DNA of 64,000 nt from Methylobacterium sp. W2 (GCF_020662345.1 NZ_VMOA01000027.1:1-64000), one strand, 5' to 3'. Positions 41,170 to 50,502 are shown, counted from the first letter of the stretch. The notes: generated by a model not told the origin, from the sequence alone. Made by a program: numbers and translations.

Positions 41170-42084
41170 ATGCACTATCCCTTCAGAATTGCGCGCCTGC
41201 TGTCCCGTCGAAGTCCCATCCCTTTGTTCGCGAACAGGCCGTCTCATCCCTTCGTCCCGCTCGACGATCCGTCGGCCGGCGCGCGCAGCGTAGGTCCAGG
41301 GCGATCGAAGATCGGCGCTTCGCGCGAACCCTTGACCGCAGCGAGCACGCTGGCAGGCTGGCGTCGTTGCGGAGACAGAACGCCCGTCCGATTGGCGGTC
41401 CTTTTGCTGTCTGCCATGCTTGCCGTCGCAATGCCGCTGCCCTGTCGGGCGCAGCCGGAGCCGGTCCAGCCCCCATCCCAAACCGATCCTCATGCCGCGC
41501 ATATCGCCGAGGCGGCGCAGCGGTTCGGCATCCCGGCGGCGTGGATCAGGGCCGTCATGCGCGTCGAAAGCGCCAACGAGGCGCGGGCGATCTCGTCCAA
41601 GGGCGCGATGGGTCTGATGCAGATCATGCCGGCGACTTGGGACGATTTGCGCGCCCGGCATCGGCTCGGCCGCGATCCCTACGATCCGCGCGACAACATT
41701 CTGGCGGGCGCGGCGTATCTGCGCGAGCTGCATGACCGCTACGGATCGCCGGGATTCCTCGCTGCCTACAATGCCGGTCCCGGTCGATACGAAGAGCATC
41801 TTTCCGGTCGCCCATTGCCCGCCGAAACCCGCGCCTATGTCGCCACGCTCGCACCGCTGATCGGCGGCGGCGCGATCACAGGGGCGGTCGCCGTTGCGGT
41901 GGCCGATCCGCTGTCATGGACACGCGCGCCGCTGTTCGTCGCGCAGGCCGAGCGCACATCGCCCGCCGATCCTGCGCAGTCGAATGACACTCTGGCTGCA
42001 ACGCCCGTGCGCGATCTCTCGGCGATCGCGCCGCAGTCGGGCGGCCTGTTCGTGGCCCGAGCAGAAACGGGAGGGCCGCGATGA
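41170..42084 (+). CDS. Lytic transglycosylase of the transfer apparatus (VirB1-like)
   Basis: 304 residues from ATG 41170, 4 bp after DUF736. A hydrophobic signal segment (RLAVLLLSAMLAVAMPLPC) follows an unusually long basic leader of ~75 residues, so the true start could be later. The SLT catalytic Glu is in AVMRVESANE, then GAMGLMQIMPATW, NILAGAAYLRELHDRYG and AYNAGPGRY. It opens peptidoglycan for the type IV channel. Confidence 0.87.
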   Translation: MHYPFRIARLLSRRSPIPLFANRPSHPFVPLDDPSAGARSVGPGRSKIGASREPLTAASTLAGWRRCGDRTPVRLAVLLLSAMLAVAMPLPCRAQPEPVQPPSQTDPHAAHIAEAAQRFGIPAAWIRAVMRVESANEARAISSKGAMGLMQIMPATWDDLRARHRLGRDPYDPRDNILAGAAYLRELHDRYGSPGFLAAYNAGPGRYEEHLSGRPLPAETRAYVATLAPLIGGGAITGAVAVAVADPLSWTRAPLFVAQAERTSPADPAQSNDTLAATPVRDLSAIAPQSGGLFVARAETGGPR

Positions 42085-42376
42085 GCATGATGGTTGGGTG
42101 TGCCCGGCGGTGCTTTCCAGTGTGCAGCGTGTATGGATCGGATCAGGCGGAATCAGGGTCAGGACGGGCAGAAGGGGTAGGAAGGCGGGAGGGCAAGATT
42201 AAAGCGGACGGCACCCCATGGGTCCGATCCGGTGGCCAAGCCCTTGTCTGCACACTGTTTGGGGCGGCACCGTCGCCGGGCCTGCATAGTGCCGCGAGGC
42301 GCGGTAAAGCCAGTATCTGCCACATTATTCGCGGCACTCTTTGTCGAAATCGGCGGGTTCGGGCGGGTTGCCGCCG
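42085..42376. other. Spacer upstream of the relaxase, possible oriT region
   Basis: About 290 bp without a supported gene. An open frame overlapping the transglycosylase stop gives a Gly/Arg/Ser-rich product without family. The DNA is G-rich on this strand up to ~42200 and holds short direct words such as GATCAGGCGG and AATCAGGGTC. An origin of transfer is expected near the relaxase in this family, but no nic site was recognised. Confidence 0.35.
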
Positions 42377-44425
42377 ATGAGCGCCGACGACGACAACCGC
42401 TTCCGGCCGAAACCCGGCCGCATCCGCTCCGATGCGTCGAAGGCCGGCCAGACTAAGAGCTTCCTCACCAAGGTCAGAAAGATCGCCCGCCAGCAGGGCG
42501 CGGCTTCCGGGAGGGTGTCGCGCGGCAGCGCCGGAGCCTCCGGCAAGCCGGGCCGCAATGGCGCGGTCGCCTCGGGCCGGGGCGTCAAGCGCGGTCGCGG
42601 CGCGGCCTTCGTCCGCTCGCGCAACCTGTCGAACGGCTGGAGCCATCGCCAGCCCGGCAGCCGCCGTGTCATCGTCAAATCGCGCTCGGTCCGCGCCGCC
42701 GGCAAGAGCGGCAAGGCCGCCGCCCATCTGCGCTACATCCAGCGCGACGGCACCTCGCGCGACGGCGAACGCGGTCGGCTCTATTCGGCGACGGAGGACC
42801 GCGCCGATGGTGACGCTTTCCTCGATCGCGGCAAGGACGATCGTCACCAGTTCCGCTTCATCGTCTCGCCGGAAGACGGCGCCGAGATCGAAGATCTGAC
42901 CGGCCATACCCGCGACCTGATGCGGCAACTCGAAGCCGACCTCGGGACGAAGCTCGATTGGGTGGCGGTCAACCACTTCAACACCGGTCATCCCCATGTC
43001 CATGTCGTCGTCAACGGCCGCGACGATCTCGGCGAGGATCTGGTCATCAACGGCGACTATCTCGCCAATGGCATCCGCGAACGGGCGAGCGAGTTGACGA
43101 CGCTGGAACTCGGCCCCGTCACCGAGATCGAGCAGCGCCGCAAGCTGACGGTCGAGATCGATCAGGACCGCTTTACCCGCATCGACCGGGCGATGCTGAA
43201 CGAGGCCGATGGCGGCGCGCTCGATCTGCGCCATGCGCCGGACGATCCGCGCGGCCAGGAGGATCGGACGCTGCGCATCCGCCGTCTCGGCAAGCTGGAG
43301 AAGATGGGCCTCGCCACCGAACAGTCACCCGGCGTCTGGGACCTGAGCGACAGACTGGAGCCGACGCTGCGCGAGATGGGTGAGCGCGGCGACATCGTCC
43401 GCACCATGCAGAACGCGATGCGCGCCGAGGGTCACGACCGCGATCCGATGAGCTTCCAGATCCACGACGCCGCGCCCGCGACGCCGATCGTCGGCCGCGT
43501 GGTCGACAAGCATCTCTCGGACGAACTGGGCGAGAACCTGACCCTCGTGATCGATGGCATCGACGGCCACACCCATCACGTCTCCGGCGTCGATCAGGCG
43601 AAGGTGGCGGACGCCCGCATCGGCAGCGTCATCGAGATCGGCGCGACCGACGCCGGACCACGCCCGGCCGACCGCGCCCTCGCTGGTATGGCCGAAGACG
43701 GCATCTACCGGCCGAGCCGCCATCTGGAGCAGGCCCGCTTCGATGGCCGTGTGCCCGGCGGCGACTATGAGGGGTTCGTCGATGCCCATGTGCGCCGTCT
43801 GGAGGCGCTGCGCCGCGCCGGCATCGTCGATCGGATCGACGCCGACCACTGGCGCATCCCGCAGGACTTGGAGGCCCGCGCCGCCGCACATGATGCGGGC
43901 CAGGGACGGCAGCTCAACATCCGCGTCCTCTCGACCTTCGATCTGGAAAAGCAGATCACGACGGATGGCGCGACCTGGCTCGACCGAAAGCTGGTCGGGC
44001 GCGGCACGTCCGACATCGCACCGGCGGGGTTCGGGCAGGAGGTCAGTCAGGCCATGGACCGTCGCCGCGAGCAGTTGATCGAGCAAGGCGACGCCACCCG
44101 TCAGCAGAACGGCCGCGTCCTTTATCGCCGCGATCTTCTATCGACGTTGGAAGCGCGCGAGGTCGCCCGCGCCGGGGCCGAGCTGGCGGTCACCAGGCCC
44201 ATGTCGTTCCGCGCTGCCGGAGACGGCGAGACGGTCAGCGGCACTTTCACGGGGTCGGTTCAACTCACCAGTGGAAAGTTCGCCATCGTCGAGAAAAGCC
44301 ACGAGTTTACCTTGGTCCCGTGGCGGCCTGTCATCGACCGGCAGCTTGGGCGCGAGGTCACTGGCATCGTGCAAGGTGGATCGGTGTCGTGGCAAATTGG
44401 GCGTCAGCGGGGATTGGGTTTGTGA
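42377..44425 (+). CDS. rlxS: RlxS-type relaxase (DUF3363)
   Basis: 682 residues from ATG 42377; a TTG at 42341 adds 12. A basic N-terminus is followed by the relaxase core: HLRYIQRDGTSRDGERGRL, then HQFRFIVSPEDG and the three-His metal site HFNTGHPHVHVVVNG (~198-212). Possible catalytic Tyr residues lie in the first part. The C-terminal half is the DUF3363 region of VirD2-like relaxases of alphaproteobacterial ICEs. It nicks oriT and pilots the strand. traG normally follows directly; here a cargo block intervenes. Confidence 0.88.
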   Translation: MSADDDNRFRPKPGRIRSDASKAGQTKSFLTKVRKIARQQGAASGRVSRGSAGASGKPGRNGAVASGRGVKRGRGAAFVRSRNLSNGWSHRQPGSRRVIVKSRSVRAAGKSGKAAAHLRYIQRDGTSRDGERGRLYSATEDRADGDAFLDRGKDDRHQFRFIVSPEDGAEIEDLTGHTRDLMRQLEADLGTKLDWVAVNHFNTGHPHVHVVVNGRDDLGEDLVINGDYLANGIRERASELTTLELGPVTEIEQRRKLTVEIDQDRFTRIDRAMLNEADGGALDLRHAPDDPRGQEDRTLRIRRLGKLEKMGLATEQSPGVWDLSDRLEPTLREMGERGDIVRTMQNAMRAEGHDRDPMSFQIHDAAPATPIVGRVVDKHLSDELGENLTLVIDGIDGHTHHVSGVDQAKVADARIGSVIEIGATDAGPRPADRALAGMAEDGIYRPSRHLEQARFDGRVPGGDYEGFVDAHVRRLEALRRAGIVDRIDADHWRIPQDLEARAAAHDAGQGRQLNIRVLSTFDLEKQITTDGATWLDRKLVGRGTSDIAPAGFGQEVSQAMDRRREQLIEQGDATRQQNGRVLYRRDLLSTLEAREVARAGAELAVTRPMSFRAAGDGETVSGTFTGSVQLTSGKFAIVEKSHEFTLVPWRPVIDRQLGREVTGIVQGGSVSWQIGRQRGLGL

Positions 44426-44777
44426 AGACCGATCGTTCGTAGCCGTCGCAATCTCTCGAAGCGATGCCGGTCATAGGCGGCGTGGACAAATTGCCAGTGC
44501 ACTTTTTAGCTAAGACGTGCCCTGATTGGACCTCAAGGCGGGCGGTCACCGCATCGTCCAGTCTGGCATGATAGAGTGAGGTCGCTCACCTCTTCCTTGT
44601 CGGTAGTCAGATCAACGAGCAATTGCCAGTACCCGTGCATCCAGCGACATATCGATCGTTCCCATGTGGCGGCGTTCAGCGCGGCCAGCGGATTGCCATA
44701 AGCAGCGAGGTAGCGTCCGAGGAAGAGGTGGAAATCCTTCGCCAGAAAGGCGGCGACGATTTGTCCACGCCGCCTAG

Positions 44778-46208
44778 CACTACTTTGGCAGAAGTGTGGG
44801 ATGCATGACTGATAGGCTCCCACCGCAGTGAGGGCATTGGCGCGGCGGAGGTCGCGATATTCGGTCAATGATGGCCTGTCGGATGGCGGGCATGCTCGGC
44901 TGAGGCGGAGGTCCGGAGACTCTTTTTTTTCCGGCCCGCCTGCGCGAGCCTTCGTGTTTGCAGGAAGGCATAGGCCATCATTGTCATGAGAAGGTGGCGA
45001 TGCAGCCCCGTCCATGATCGTCCTTCGAAGTGGTCTAGGCCGAGTTCCTCCTTGAGTTGCTGGTGCGCCTGTTCGCAAATCCAGCGCGCCTTGATGGCAC
45101 CGGCGACGTCCTTGATCGCGGTGTCGGCGGGAAGGTTGGAGAGATAGTATTTTCGCTCGCCGTTCGAGCGATGCTCACCCACCAGCCAAACCTCTTCACC
45201 TAGCATATGCTGTGCGCCAGCAGCGCCGATCCGCTGTGGCGCGCCATCGGCGACACGCACACGCATGGCCGCAAAGCGAGCCGTCAGGCGGCCTTTGGTC
45301 CCTCGGCGCCAATTGACCTGCCGCCATTTTGCATCTTCGAGCATGGCATGGGCTGCTCGGGATTTGACGTCGGGCAAATGCCGAACCCGTGGTCGTCCAC
45401 GTCCTGCCACCGGGAAGATCAACTGCACGTCGGCAGGATGGACCTTCTGGTGCCGGGGAATACCAACGGCCCAGCGCAAGCCTCGTGCACTGAGCGCCTG
45501 CCGGAACGGCGCTGGCAAGCCATAGCCGGCGTCGGCAAGGACGCAGCCGAAGCGCACGCCGGCAGCAATGACCCGGTCGATCTCCTCGATGGCGATGTCG
45601 GGCTTCGTGCGATAGGATTGGAAATCTTCGGGCACGCCAGCCCTCTCCATCCGGGCCGTGTCGCTGGTCCAGCTTTCCGGCAGGTATAGCCGCAAACCCA
45701 GCATGACCGGCACCTCCCCCGAAGCCAAGGTCACCGACACGAGCGTCTGGCAGTTCGCATTCTTGCCCAGTACTGTAGCATATTGGGGCGCGACCCCGAC
45801 CGAGGCCTTGCCCTTCTTGGGAAGGGCTGTGTCGTCGATGATCAGCCAGCCCTTGTCGCCACCGACCAACTCATCCGCTTGCCGCCACAACGTCGCCTCC
45901 AGCGGCGCGCTGTCCCAAATCCCGGCACCGATGAAATGATGCAGCCGGTCATAGCTGAGCGCGTCTGCGCGGGCCGCCATGGGCTGGATGCTCTTGCGAT
46001 CGCCGGGGCCAATCAAGCCGGCGATATAGGCCGGGCACATCCGCCGCCGCGTCTTGTTACCCAACTTCTGCAGATACGGCTCAAGCCAATGCTCGAGATC
46101 CCGCTGCCAATCCTCTTGCATCGCCAGCCTCCATCAAAGCTGGCTTCCTATGAATCACGCATTTCCTCTGCAGGGAATCCCAAAAATCACGCTTCTGCCA
46201 AAGTAGTG
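44778..46208 (-). mobile_element. IS701-type insertion sequence, complete
   Basis: The element is 1431 bp. CACTACTTTGGCAGAAG (44778-44794) and its exact reverse complement CTTCTGCCAAAGTAGTG (46192-46208) form the terminal repeats. The tetranucleotide CTAG flanks both sides (44774-44777 and 46209-46212). It fits the YTAR target duplication known for IS701-family elements. One intact transposase gene is inside, so the copy may be active. Confidence 0.88.
44865..46121 (-). CDS. IS701-family transposase
   Basis: 418 residues. The DDE residues fall in WLIIDDTALPKKG, CVLADAGYGLP and the later Glu of EQAHQQLKEELGLDHFEGRS, a typical IS701/IS4-group core. The N-terminal MCPAYIAGLIGPGDRKSIQP matches family openings. 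The frame is complete. No other gene lies in the element. Confidence 0.9.
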   Translation of the reverse strand: MQEDWQRDLEHWLEPYLQKLGNKTRRRMCPAYIAGLIGPGDRKSIQPMAARADALSYDRLHHFIGAGIWDSAPLEATLWRQADELVGGDKGWLIIDDTALPKKGKASVGVAPQYATVLGKNANCQTLVSVTLASGEVPVMLGLRLYLPESWTSDTARMERAGVPEDFQSYRTKPDIAIEEIDRVIAAGVRFGCVLADAGYGLPAPFRQALSARGLRWAVGIPRHQKVHPADVQLIFPVAGRGRPRVRHLPDVKSRAAHAMLEDAKWRQVNWRRGTKGRLTARFAAMRVRVADGAPQRIGAAGAQHMLGEEVWLVGEHRSNGERKYYLSNLPADTAIKDVAGAIKARWICEQAHQQLKEELGLDHFEGRSWTGLHRHLLMTMMAYAFLQTRRLAQAGRKKKSLRTSASAEHARHPTGHH

Positions 46209-46391
46209 CTAGTGAAGCTGGCGCAGCCACAGTCGCGCAACTGCAATTTTTGCAGCCAGTCGTCGGCATCGCAGAAGCCGCTTCCGTCCAAGCTGTGGTA
46301 ATTTCCGCAAATATTTGTGCCACGAGCCCTTATAATTTTCGGCATCTGGCTGGCGCGCCGGGTATAGGGGATGACCCTCGAGCTTTCACGG

Positions 46392-47279
46392 TCAGTAAGT
46401 ATCGATCTCATGTTGTCGGAAAGCATGCGGTTTAGACATGCCTGCAACAAGATGATCTGCCAGCAGCGATCCGGCCGACGAAAGATTCGAGGCGCGATGC
46501 AGGCGGATGTCGGCGGCGGGCAAACGCGGCAGGCCGTCGCGACCGGAAAGCGGCCTGAGCTTCGGCGGGAAGGTCCCCGACTTGACCACCGTCACCGCTA
46601 AGCCCTGAGCCGCGATCGATTCCGCGGCTCCGAGACTATGGCTGACAAAGGCAAGCCGCCATCGCCGCTTCGCCGAATCGAGCGCCTCCAATGCCCATTT
46701 GCGAAACAGGCAACCTTGCGGATACAGCGCAAGGGGGAGTGGATCCTGCTCCTCTACGGTATGCGCTGCTCCTGCCGCCCACACAGCCTGTTCACGCCGT
46801 AAAAACTCTCCCTCTCCTTGCCCTTCCGCATGCATCGAGATTACGAGATCGAAAGCCTCACCAAGGCGTTCGCCCATTGTCGCTGTCAGTCCTGTTTCCA
46901 TTTCGATATGAATATGCGGATAGCCGGAGACAAAGCTTGCCAACAGCGGCGGCACGACGAGGGTGCCGTAATCGTCCATCACGCCAAGCCGAACGATTCC
47001 CTCGACCTTGTGGTCGCGTAGCCGGCCGACAGCCTCATCGTTTAGCACTAGAAGGCGGCGCGCGTAGCCCAGTAGACCTTCGCCTGCCGGGCTCAGATCC
47101 ACATTCACTTTGGTGCGATGAAGCAACTCGACACCGAGCCGTTCCTCCAAGCGCTTAATCTGCATGCTGACAGCCGATTGCGTGCGGTTGAGCATGGCAG
47201 CAGCGCGCGTGAACGACCTTTGGTCTGCGACCGCGACAAAGGCTTTCACGAGTTCCAGATCAAGAACGGGCATGCTCAT
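46392..47279 (-). CDS. LysR-family transcriptional regulator
   Basis: 295 residues. Helix-turn-helix FTRAAAMLNRTQSAVSMQIK, then LEERLGVELLHRTKVNVDLS. The effector domain follows from ~90. It is divergent from the EamA-type transporter with a spacer of under 100 bp and most likely controls it. It belongs to the cargo block between rlxS and traG. Confidence 0.88.
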   Translation of the reverse strand: MSMPVLDLELVKAFVAVADQRSFTRAAAMLNRTQSAVSMQIKRLEERLGVELLHRTKVNVDLSPAGEGLLGYARRLLVLNDEAVGRLRDHKVEGIVRLGVMDDYGTLVVPPLLASFVSGYPHIHIEMETGLTATMGERLGEAFDLVISMHAEGQGEGEFLRREQAVWAAGAAHTVEEQDPLPLALYPQGCLFRKWALEALDSAKRRWRLAFVSHSLGAAESIAAQGLAVTVVKSGTFPPKLRPLSGRDGLPRLPAADIRLHRASNLSSAGSLLADHLVAGMSKPHAFRQHEIDTY

Positions 47280-47374
47280 GACGAATCCTTATGACTGACA
47301 TTCCAGTAATTCTATTCCATGATTAATACCTTTTGCAGTACGGTCTCGCAACAACATGGAGATGGCGACGGGCA

Positions 47375-48271
47375 ATGGGCGAGATCTGGGGTGTTTTGGC
47401 GGCGGTCCTATCGAGCGCCTTGGGCGGGACATCAATCAGCGCAACCCGATATCTGGTGGGCTCGATCGATCCGCTGGCGATTGGATCGTTCCGTTTTGGC
47501 CTTGGGTGTATCTTCCTGCTGCCGATCGCTTTAGCTCAACGGGCACCCTGGCCCGCACTCCGGGACTGGCCCGCGATCGCCGGGCTGGGCCTGTTGTTCT
47601 TCGGCCTCTTTCCGATTCTGTTCAACGCCTCGCTGATTTTTACGACGGCGGCACGCGGCGCGTTGGCTTTGTCGACCCTGCCAGTCCTCACGATGGTCGT
47701 CGGCGCGGCACTAGGTGTCGAAAAGCTGACGGCGCGAAAATCCACAGGCGTGCTCGTCGCCATGGCGGGTGTCGCGACGGCGCTGCTATCAGGACTTTCC
47801 TCAGCCCCACCTGACGCTTGGCGCGGGGATCTGCTGATGGTTGGCGCAGCAATTTGCATGGCGCTCTATAGCGTGTGGTCTCGCCCCTATGTCCGCCGGT
47901 GTGGTCCGATCCCCTTCACCACCATGGCGATGGCGGTCGGCGCCATATGCCTCATTTCGATTTCATGGTGGCGCGCCAGCTTTATCCCCGTCTCGGGTTT
48001 CGGCGCCTCGCAATGGTTGGCCGTACTCTATCTCGGCCTCATCGGCAGCGCCCTCACATTCTATCTCTGGGCTTTTGCTCTGGGGCGGACGACGCCGACA
48101 CGTGTCGCAATCTCCGTTACCATCAATCCGGTCACCGCCTCCCTGGTCGGTGCCGTGTTGTTAGCCGAACCGCTCCGATGGAATCTCGCAATCGGCATCA
48201 TAACGGTGTTCGCCGGGATCTGGATTGCCACCACCAGCAAGCGAGAGATCCAAAAAGGCATGGGACTGTGA
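47375..48271 (+). CDS. EamA/DMT-superfamily transporter
   Basis: 298 residues from ATG 47375; a TTG at 47333 adds 14. Ten hydrophobic segments in two repeats of five are visible, starting at GVLAAVLSSALGG and ending at LAIGIITVFAGIWIATTS, the two-EamA-domain layout. Such transporters export metabolites or amino-acid-like compounds. It is flanked by two LysR genes. Confidence 0.85.
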   Translation: MGEIWGVLAAVLSSALGGTSISATRYLVGSIDPLAIGSFRFGLGCIFLLPIALAQRAPWPALRDWPAIAGLGLLFFGLFPILFNASLIFTTAARGALALSTLPVLTMVVGAALGVEKLTARKSTGVLVAMAGVATALLSGLSSAPPDAWRGDLLMVGAAICMALYSVWSRPYVRRCGPIPFTTMAMAVGAICLISISWWRASFIPVSGFGASQWLAVLYLGLIGSALTFYLWAFALGRTTPTRVAISVTINPVTASLVGAVLLAEPLRWNLAIGIITVFAGIWIATTSKREIQKGMGL

Positions 48272-48378
48272 GGTTAGAACATTGGATTTCGAACGTCGTC
48301 TTCTCAGATGCGCGGTAGACGTCGATGCGTTGGAGGAGGACAGGATACGGAAAGGAGGTGTCGGAGCCGGGCTGTGAC

Positions 48379-49278
48379 ATGCTGCACAGCATTCCGCTCA
48401 CGTCCCTGCGCCATGCCGTTGTGGTCGCGGAAGTCCTCAACTTCCGCCACGCAGCCAACGTTCTCGGCGTGACACAATCCAGTGTGAGTACGCGGATTAA
48501 GCGGCTGGAAGACGCACTGGGCATCCTGCTGTTCGAGCGGCGGCATAGAGGCGTTCGACTTACCGATGCTGGACGTCGATTCGTCTCCGAAGTGTGTGTC
48601 GGTATCGAGCAGTTAGACCATGCCGTCCGCACTGCCGGCGCGATTTCACACTGCGTCGAAGGACATATCAGCATCGGGCTTCAAAGTCCTCTCGTCGGTG
48701 GCTTCCTTGCCGATCTGCGCCGACGGCTCCGCACCAGCTATCCGACGATCGAGCAGGTGATCATAGAAGGTCGATCTTCGGAAACGATTGCGCTGGTCCG
48801 CGATGGCAAGCTGGACGTGGCTTTCGTCGTCGGTGCGGTGCAGGCACCCGACTGCCATACGCGACAGCTATGGAGTGAACCGATGGTCATCGCCTTGCCG
48901 GCGGATCACGGTCTGGCCGACCGGAAATCCCTCGCCTGGCTCGACCTTGCCGACGAGACGTTCCTTATCCGCCATGGTGGCACGGGGCCTCAGGTGTTCG
49001 ACCACGTGGTACGCCGGGTCAGCGAATGCTACCAGTCTCCGCGTATTCGCCGCTGTGACGTCGGGCGGGATACCCTGATGGGGATGGTGGCGGCTGGCGA
49101 CGGCATAACCCTCACGACCGAGGCGACGACGCATATTCCGTTCCCCGGCATCGTTTTCCGCGCAATCGCAGATGAGGCCGAACCGGCACGGTTCAGCGCG
49201 GTGTGGTCCCCGCACAACCGCAGCCCCACGTTGAAAAACCTGCTCGACTTGGCTACCGAAATGGGCCGGTCAGCCTGA
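48379..49278 (+). CDS. LysR-family transcriptional regulator
   Basis: About 299 residues from ATG 48379; GTG 48358 or ATG 48325 upstream are alternatives and the first has no proper spacing to AAGGAGG. Helix-turn-helix FRHAANVLGVTQSSVSTRIK, then LEDALGILLFERRHRGVRLT. It lies downstream of the EamA gene on the same strand and its 3' end overlaps the convergent XRE gene by 9 bp. Target unknown. Confidence 0.87.
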   Translation: MLHSIPLTSLRHAVVVAEVLNFRHAANVLGVTQSSVSTRIKRLEDALGILLFERRHRGVRLTDAGRRFVSEVCVGIEQLDHAVRTAGAISHCVEGHISIGLQSPLVGGFLADLRRRLRTSYPTIEQVIIEGRSSETIALVRDGKLDVAFVVGAVQAPDCHTRQLWSEPMVIALPADHGLADRKSLAWLDLADETFLIRHGGTGPQVFDHVVRRVSECYQSPRIRRCDVGRDTLMGMVAAGDGITLTTEATTHIPFPGIVFRAIADEAEPARFSAVWSPHNRSPTLKNLLDLATEMGRSA

Positions 49279-49482
49279 TCTCGTCACGAGCTCGGCCGGT
49301 TCGACACCCAGCGCATCTGCGATCTGACCCAGGACGGTGACGCTAGCCGACACATCGGCGCGCTCGACCGCTCCGATATAGCGTGTGCTCAAGCCAGCGG
49401 TGTCCGCCAACTCTTCCTGCGTCAGTCGCTTGTCATGACGTATCCGACGCAAATTGATCGCCATGATCTCCTTGAGATCCAT
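49270..49482 (-). CDS. QseC-like XRE regulator
   Basis: 70 residues from ATG 49480-49482, where the product starts MDLKEIMAINLRRIRHDKRL; an upstream start would add 20 non-conserved residues. A single XRE domain is present with LTQEELADTAGLSTRYIGAV. It is divergent from the DUF2285 gene at 49689. In ICEMlSymR7A a small XRE protein, QseC, is divergent from the DUF2285 antiactivator qseM and represses from the shared spacer. The same order and sizes here support the analogy. Confidence 0.75.
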   Translation of the reverse strand: MDLKEIMAINLRRIRHDKRLTQEELADTAGLSTRYIGAVERADVSASVTVLGQIADALGVEPAELVTRSG

Positions 49483-49688
49483 GACGAAAGCGGAGCCTGA
49501 ACAGGAATGATCGATCCAGGAACGATAGTTCCGATTCGTCACGTGATGTGATATTCATCGGATCGCTTCGACTATTCGCGACGGCGAGATGCTTGGCGCG
49601 ACTGTCTCGCCAGGTCTCAACCGTCTCACACGAGAAGCCAAATGAGTTAATCATCGTCCCGAGCCGCGGTGCCGGAAGGAGGCCGCAG
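49483..49688. promoter_or_regulatory. Divergent promoter and operator region of the XRE/DUF2285 pair
   Basis: GGAACGATAGTTCC at 49519-49532 is a 5-bp inverted repeat 37 bp from the XRE start. TCACGTGA nearby (49539-49546) is a second palindrome. On the other side, GGAAGGAGG gives the DUF2285 gene a very strong ribosome site. The palindromes are candidate binding sites for the XRE protein. Confidence 0.5.
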
Positions 49689-49985
49689 ATGCGCGTCAAA
49701 CCCGAACTCGACCCCGATGTCGATGACTTGGCCCCCATGGAGCCGGAGGTGACGATCTATGACGAGGCGCATTTCGTCACCTATCTGCGCCTGCTGGACG
49801 CCGAGACGGACGGAGCGGGTTGGACGGAGGTGGCGCGGATCGTGCTCCATCGCGATCCGGTTGCGGAAATGGACCGCACACGAGCTTGCTGGAAAAGCCA
49901 TCTCGCCCGCGCTCAATGGATGACAAAAACCGGCTATCGCAAAATACTGGAACAAGCAGCAGTCGAGGCCCAACCACGCCGGTAG
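49689..49985 (+). CDS. Stand-alone DUF2285 protein (QseM-like antiactivator candidate)
   Basis: 98 residues from ATG 49689, fixed by GGAAGGAGG. The segment HFVTYLRLLDAETDGAGWTE, then WKSHLARAQWMTKTGYRKIL, aligns by eye with the C-terminal DUF2285 region of the FseA-like protein at 36395-37187. QseM of ICEMlSymR7A is a small DUF2285 protein that binds and blocks FseA and TraR. Size, domain and divergent XRE partner fit. No traR or traI gene is in the window, so FseA may be the only target here. Confidence 0.7.
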   Translation: MRVKPELDPDVDDLAPMEPEVTIYDEAHFVTYLRLLDAETDGAGWTEVARIVLHRDPVAEMDRTRACWKSHLARAQWMTKTGYRKILEQAAVEAQPRR

Positions 49986-50002
49986 TCGAAGGGAGATAGG
50001 AC

Positions 50003-50353
50003 TTGGCCGTCAAACGTATCGTCGCCAATATCCAGGCGGAAAAGCTGGATGCTGCCAAAGCCTTTTTTGGCGATATCCTCGACATGGACATCGTGATGGA
50101 TCACGGATGGATCATGACGTTTGCGTCGTCGAGGCTTATGGCACCGCAGATCAGTATTGCGACAGAGGGCGGTGCGGGAACGCCCGTGCCCGATCTCTCC
50201 ATCGAAGTCGATAATCTGGATGAGGTCTACCGCCGGATATCCACCGCCGGTTTGGTAATCGAATATGGCCCGGTGACCGAGGCTTGGGGCGTTCGACGCT
50301 TTTACGTGCGCGATCCTTTTGGACGGCTGGTGAATATTCTCACGCACGACTGA
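50003..50353 (+). CDS. VOC-family (glyoxalase/bleomycin-resistance-like) protein
   Basis: 116 residues from TTG 50003 with GGGAGATAGG upstream. The paired beta-alpha-beta units VKRIVANIQAEKLDAAKAFF and RFYVRDPFGRLVNIL are typical VOC. Metal ligands are not clear. It follows the DUF2285 gene by 17 bp and could be co-transcribed with it. It is probably cargo; a substrate cannot be named. Confidence 0.8.
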   Translation: MAVKRIVANIQAEKLDAAKAFFGDILDMDIVMDHGWIMTFASSRLMAPQISIATEGGAGTPVPDLSIEVDNLDEVYRRISTAGLVIEYGPVTEAWGVRRFYVRDPFGRLVNILTHD

Positions 50354-50502
50354 GGGCCAATCATGCGCCTACCGGCGCGAACTGACCCGTCCGATTTCTA
50401 CGCCATGGTATCCGGCAACACGCTCGCTGCTCTTTCCTGTTGCCTCTCGCGAAACCGCCTATTCTCTGATCGGCTCTGTCTCATCTGCCGATTGGAGTCT
50501 GT

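Larger units (their letters stand above)
44533..46345 (-). pseudogene. Unknown reading frame split by the IS701-type insertion
   Basis: Joining 46345-46209 to 44773-44533, which removes the IS and one CTAG copy, gives an uninterrupted frame of 378 bases. It starts MPKIIRARGTNICGN, passes CGCASFT and RRRGQIVAAFLAKDFHLF, and ends CQTGRCGDRPP. No family is recognised, and the Cys pattern might bind a metal. Length divisible by three across the excised insertion favours a real gene, but a chance frame cannot be excluded. Confidence 0.35.

Noticed and set aside
42085..42376. RP4-type oriT nic site
   Set aside because: No convincing YATCCTG-like core next to an inverted repeat was found by eye, so oriT is left unplaced.
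42081..42380. Frame overlapping the lytic transglycosylase stop by 4 bases
   Set aside because: The overlap is suggestive, but the product is Gly/Arg/Ser-rich, without family, and runs into the relaxase start region.
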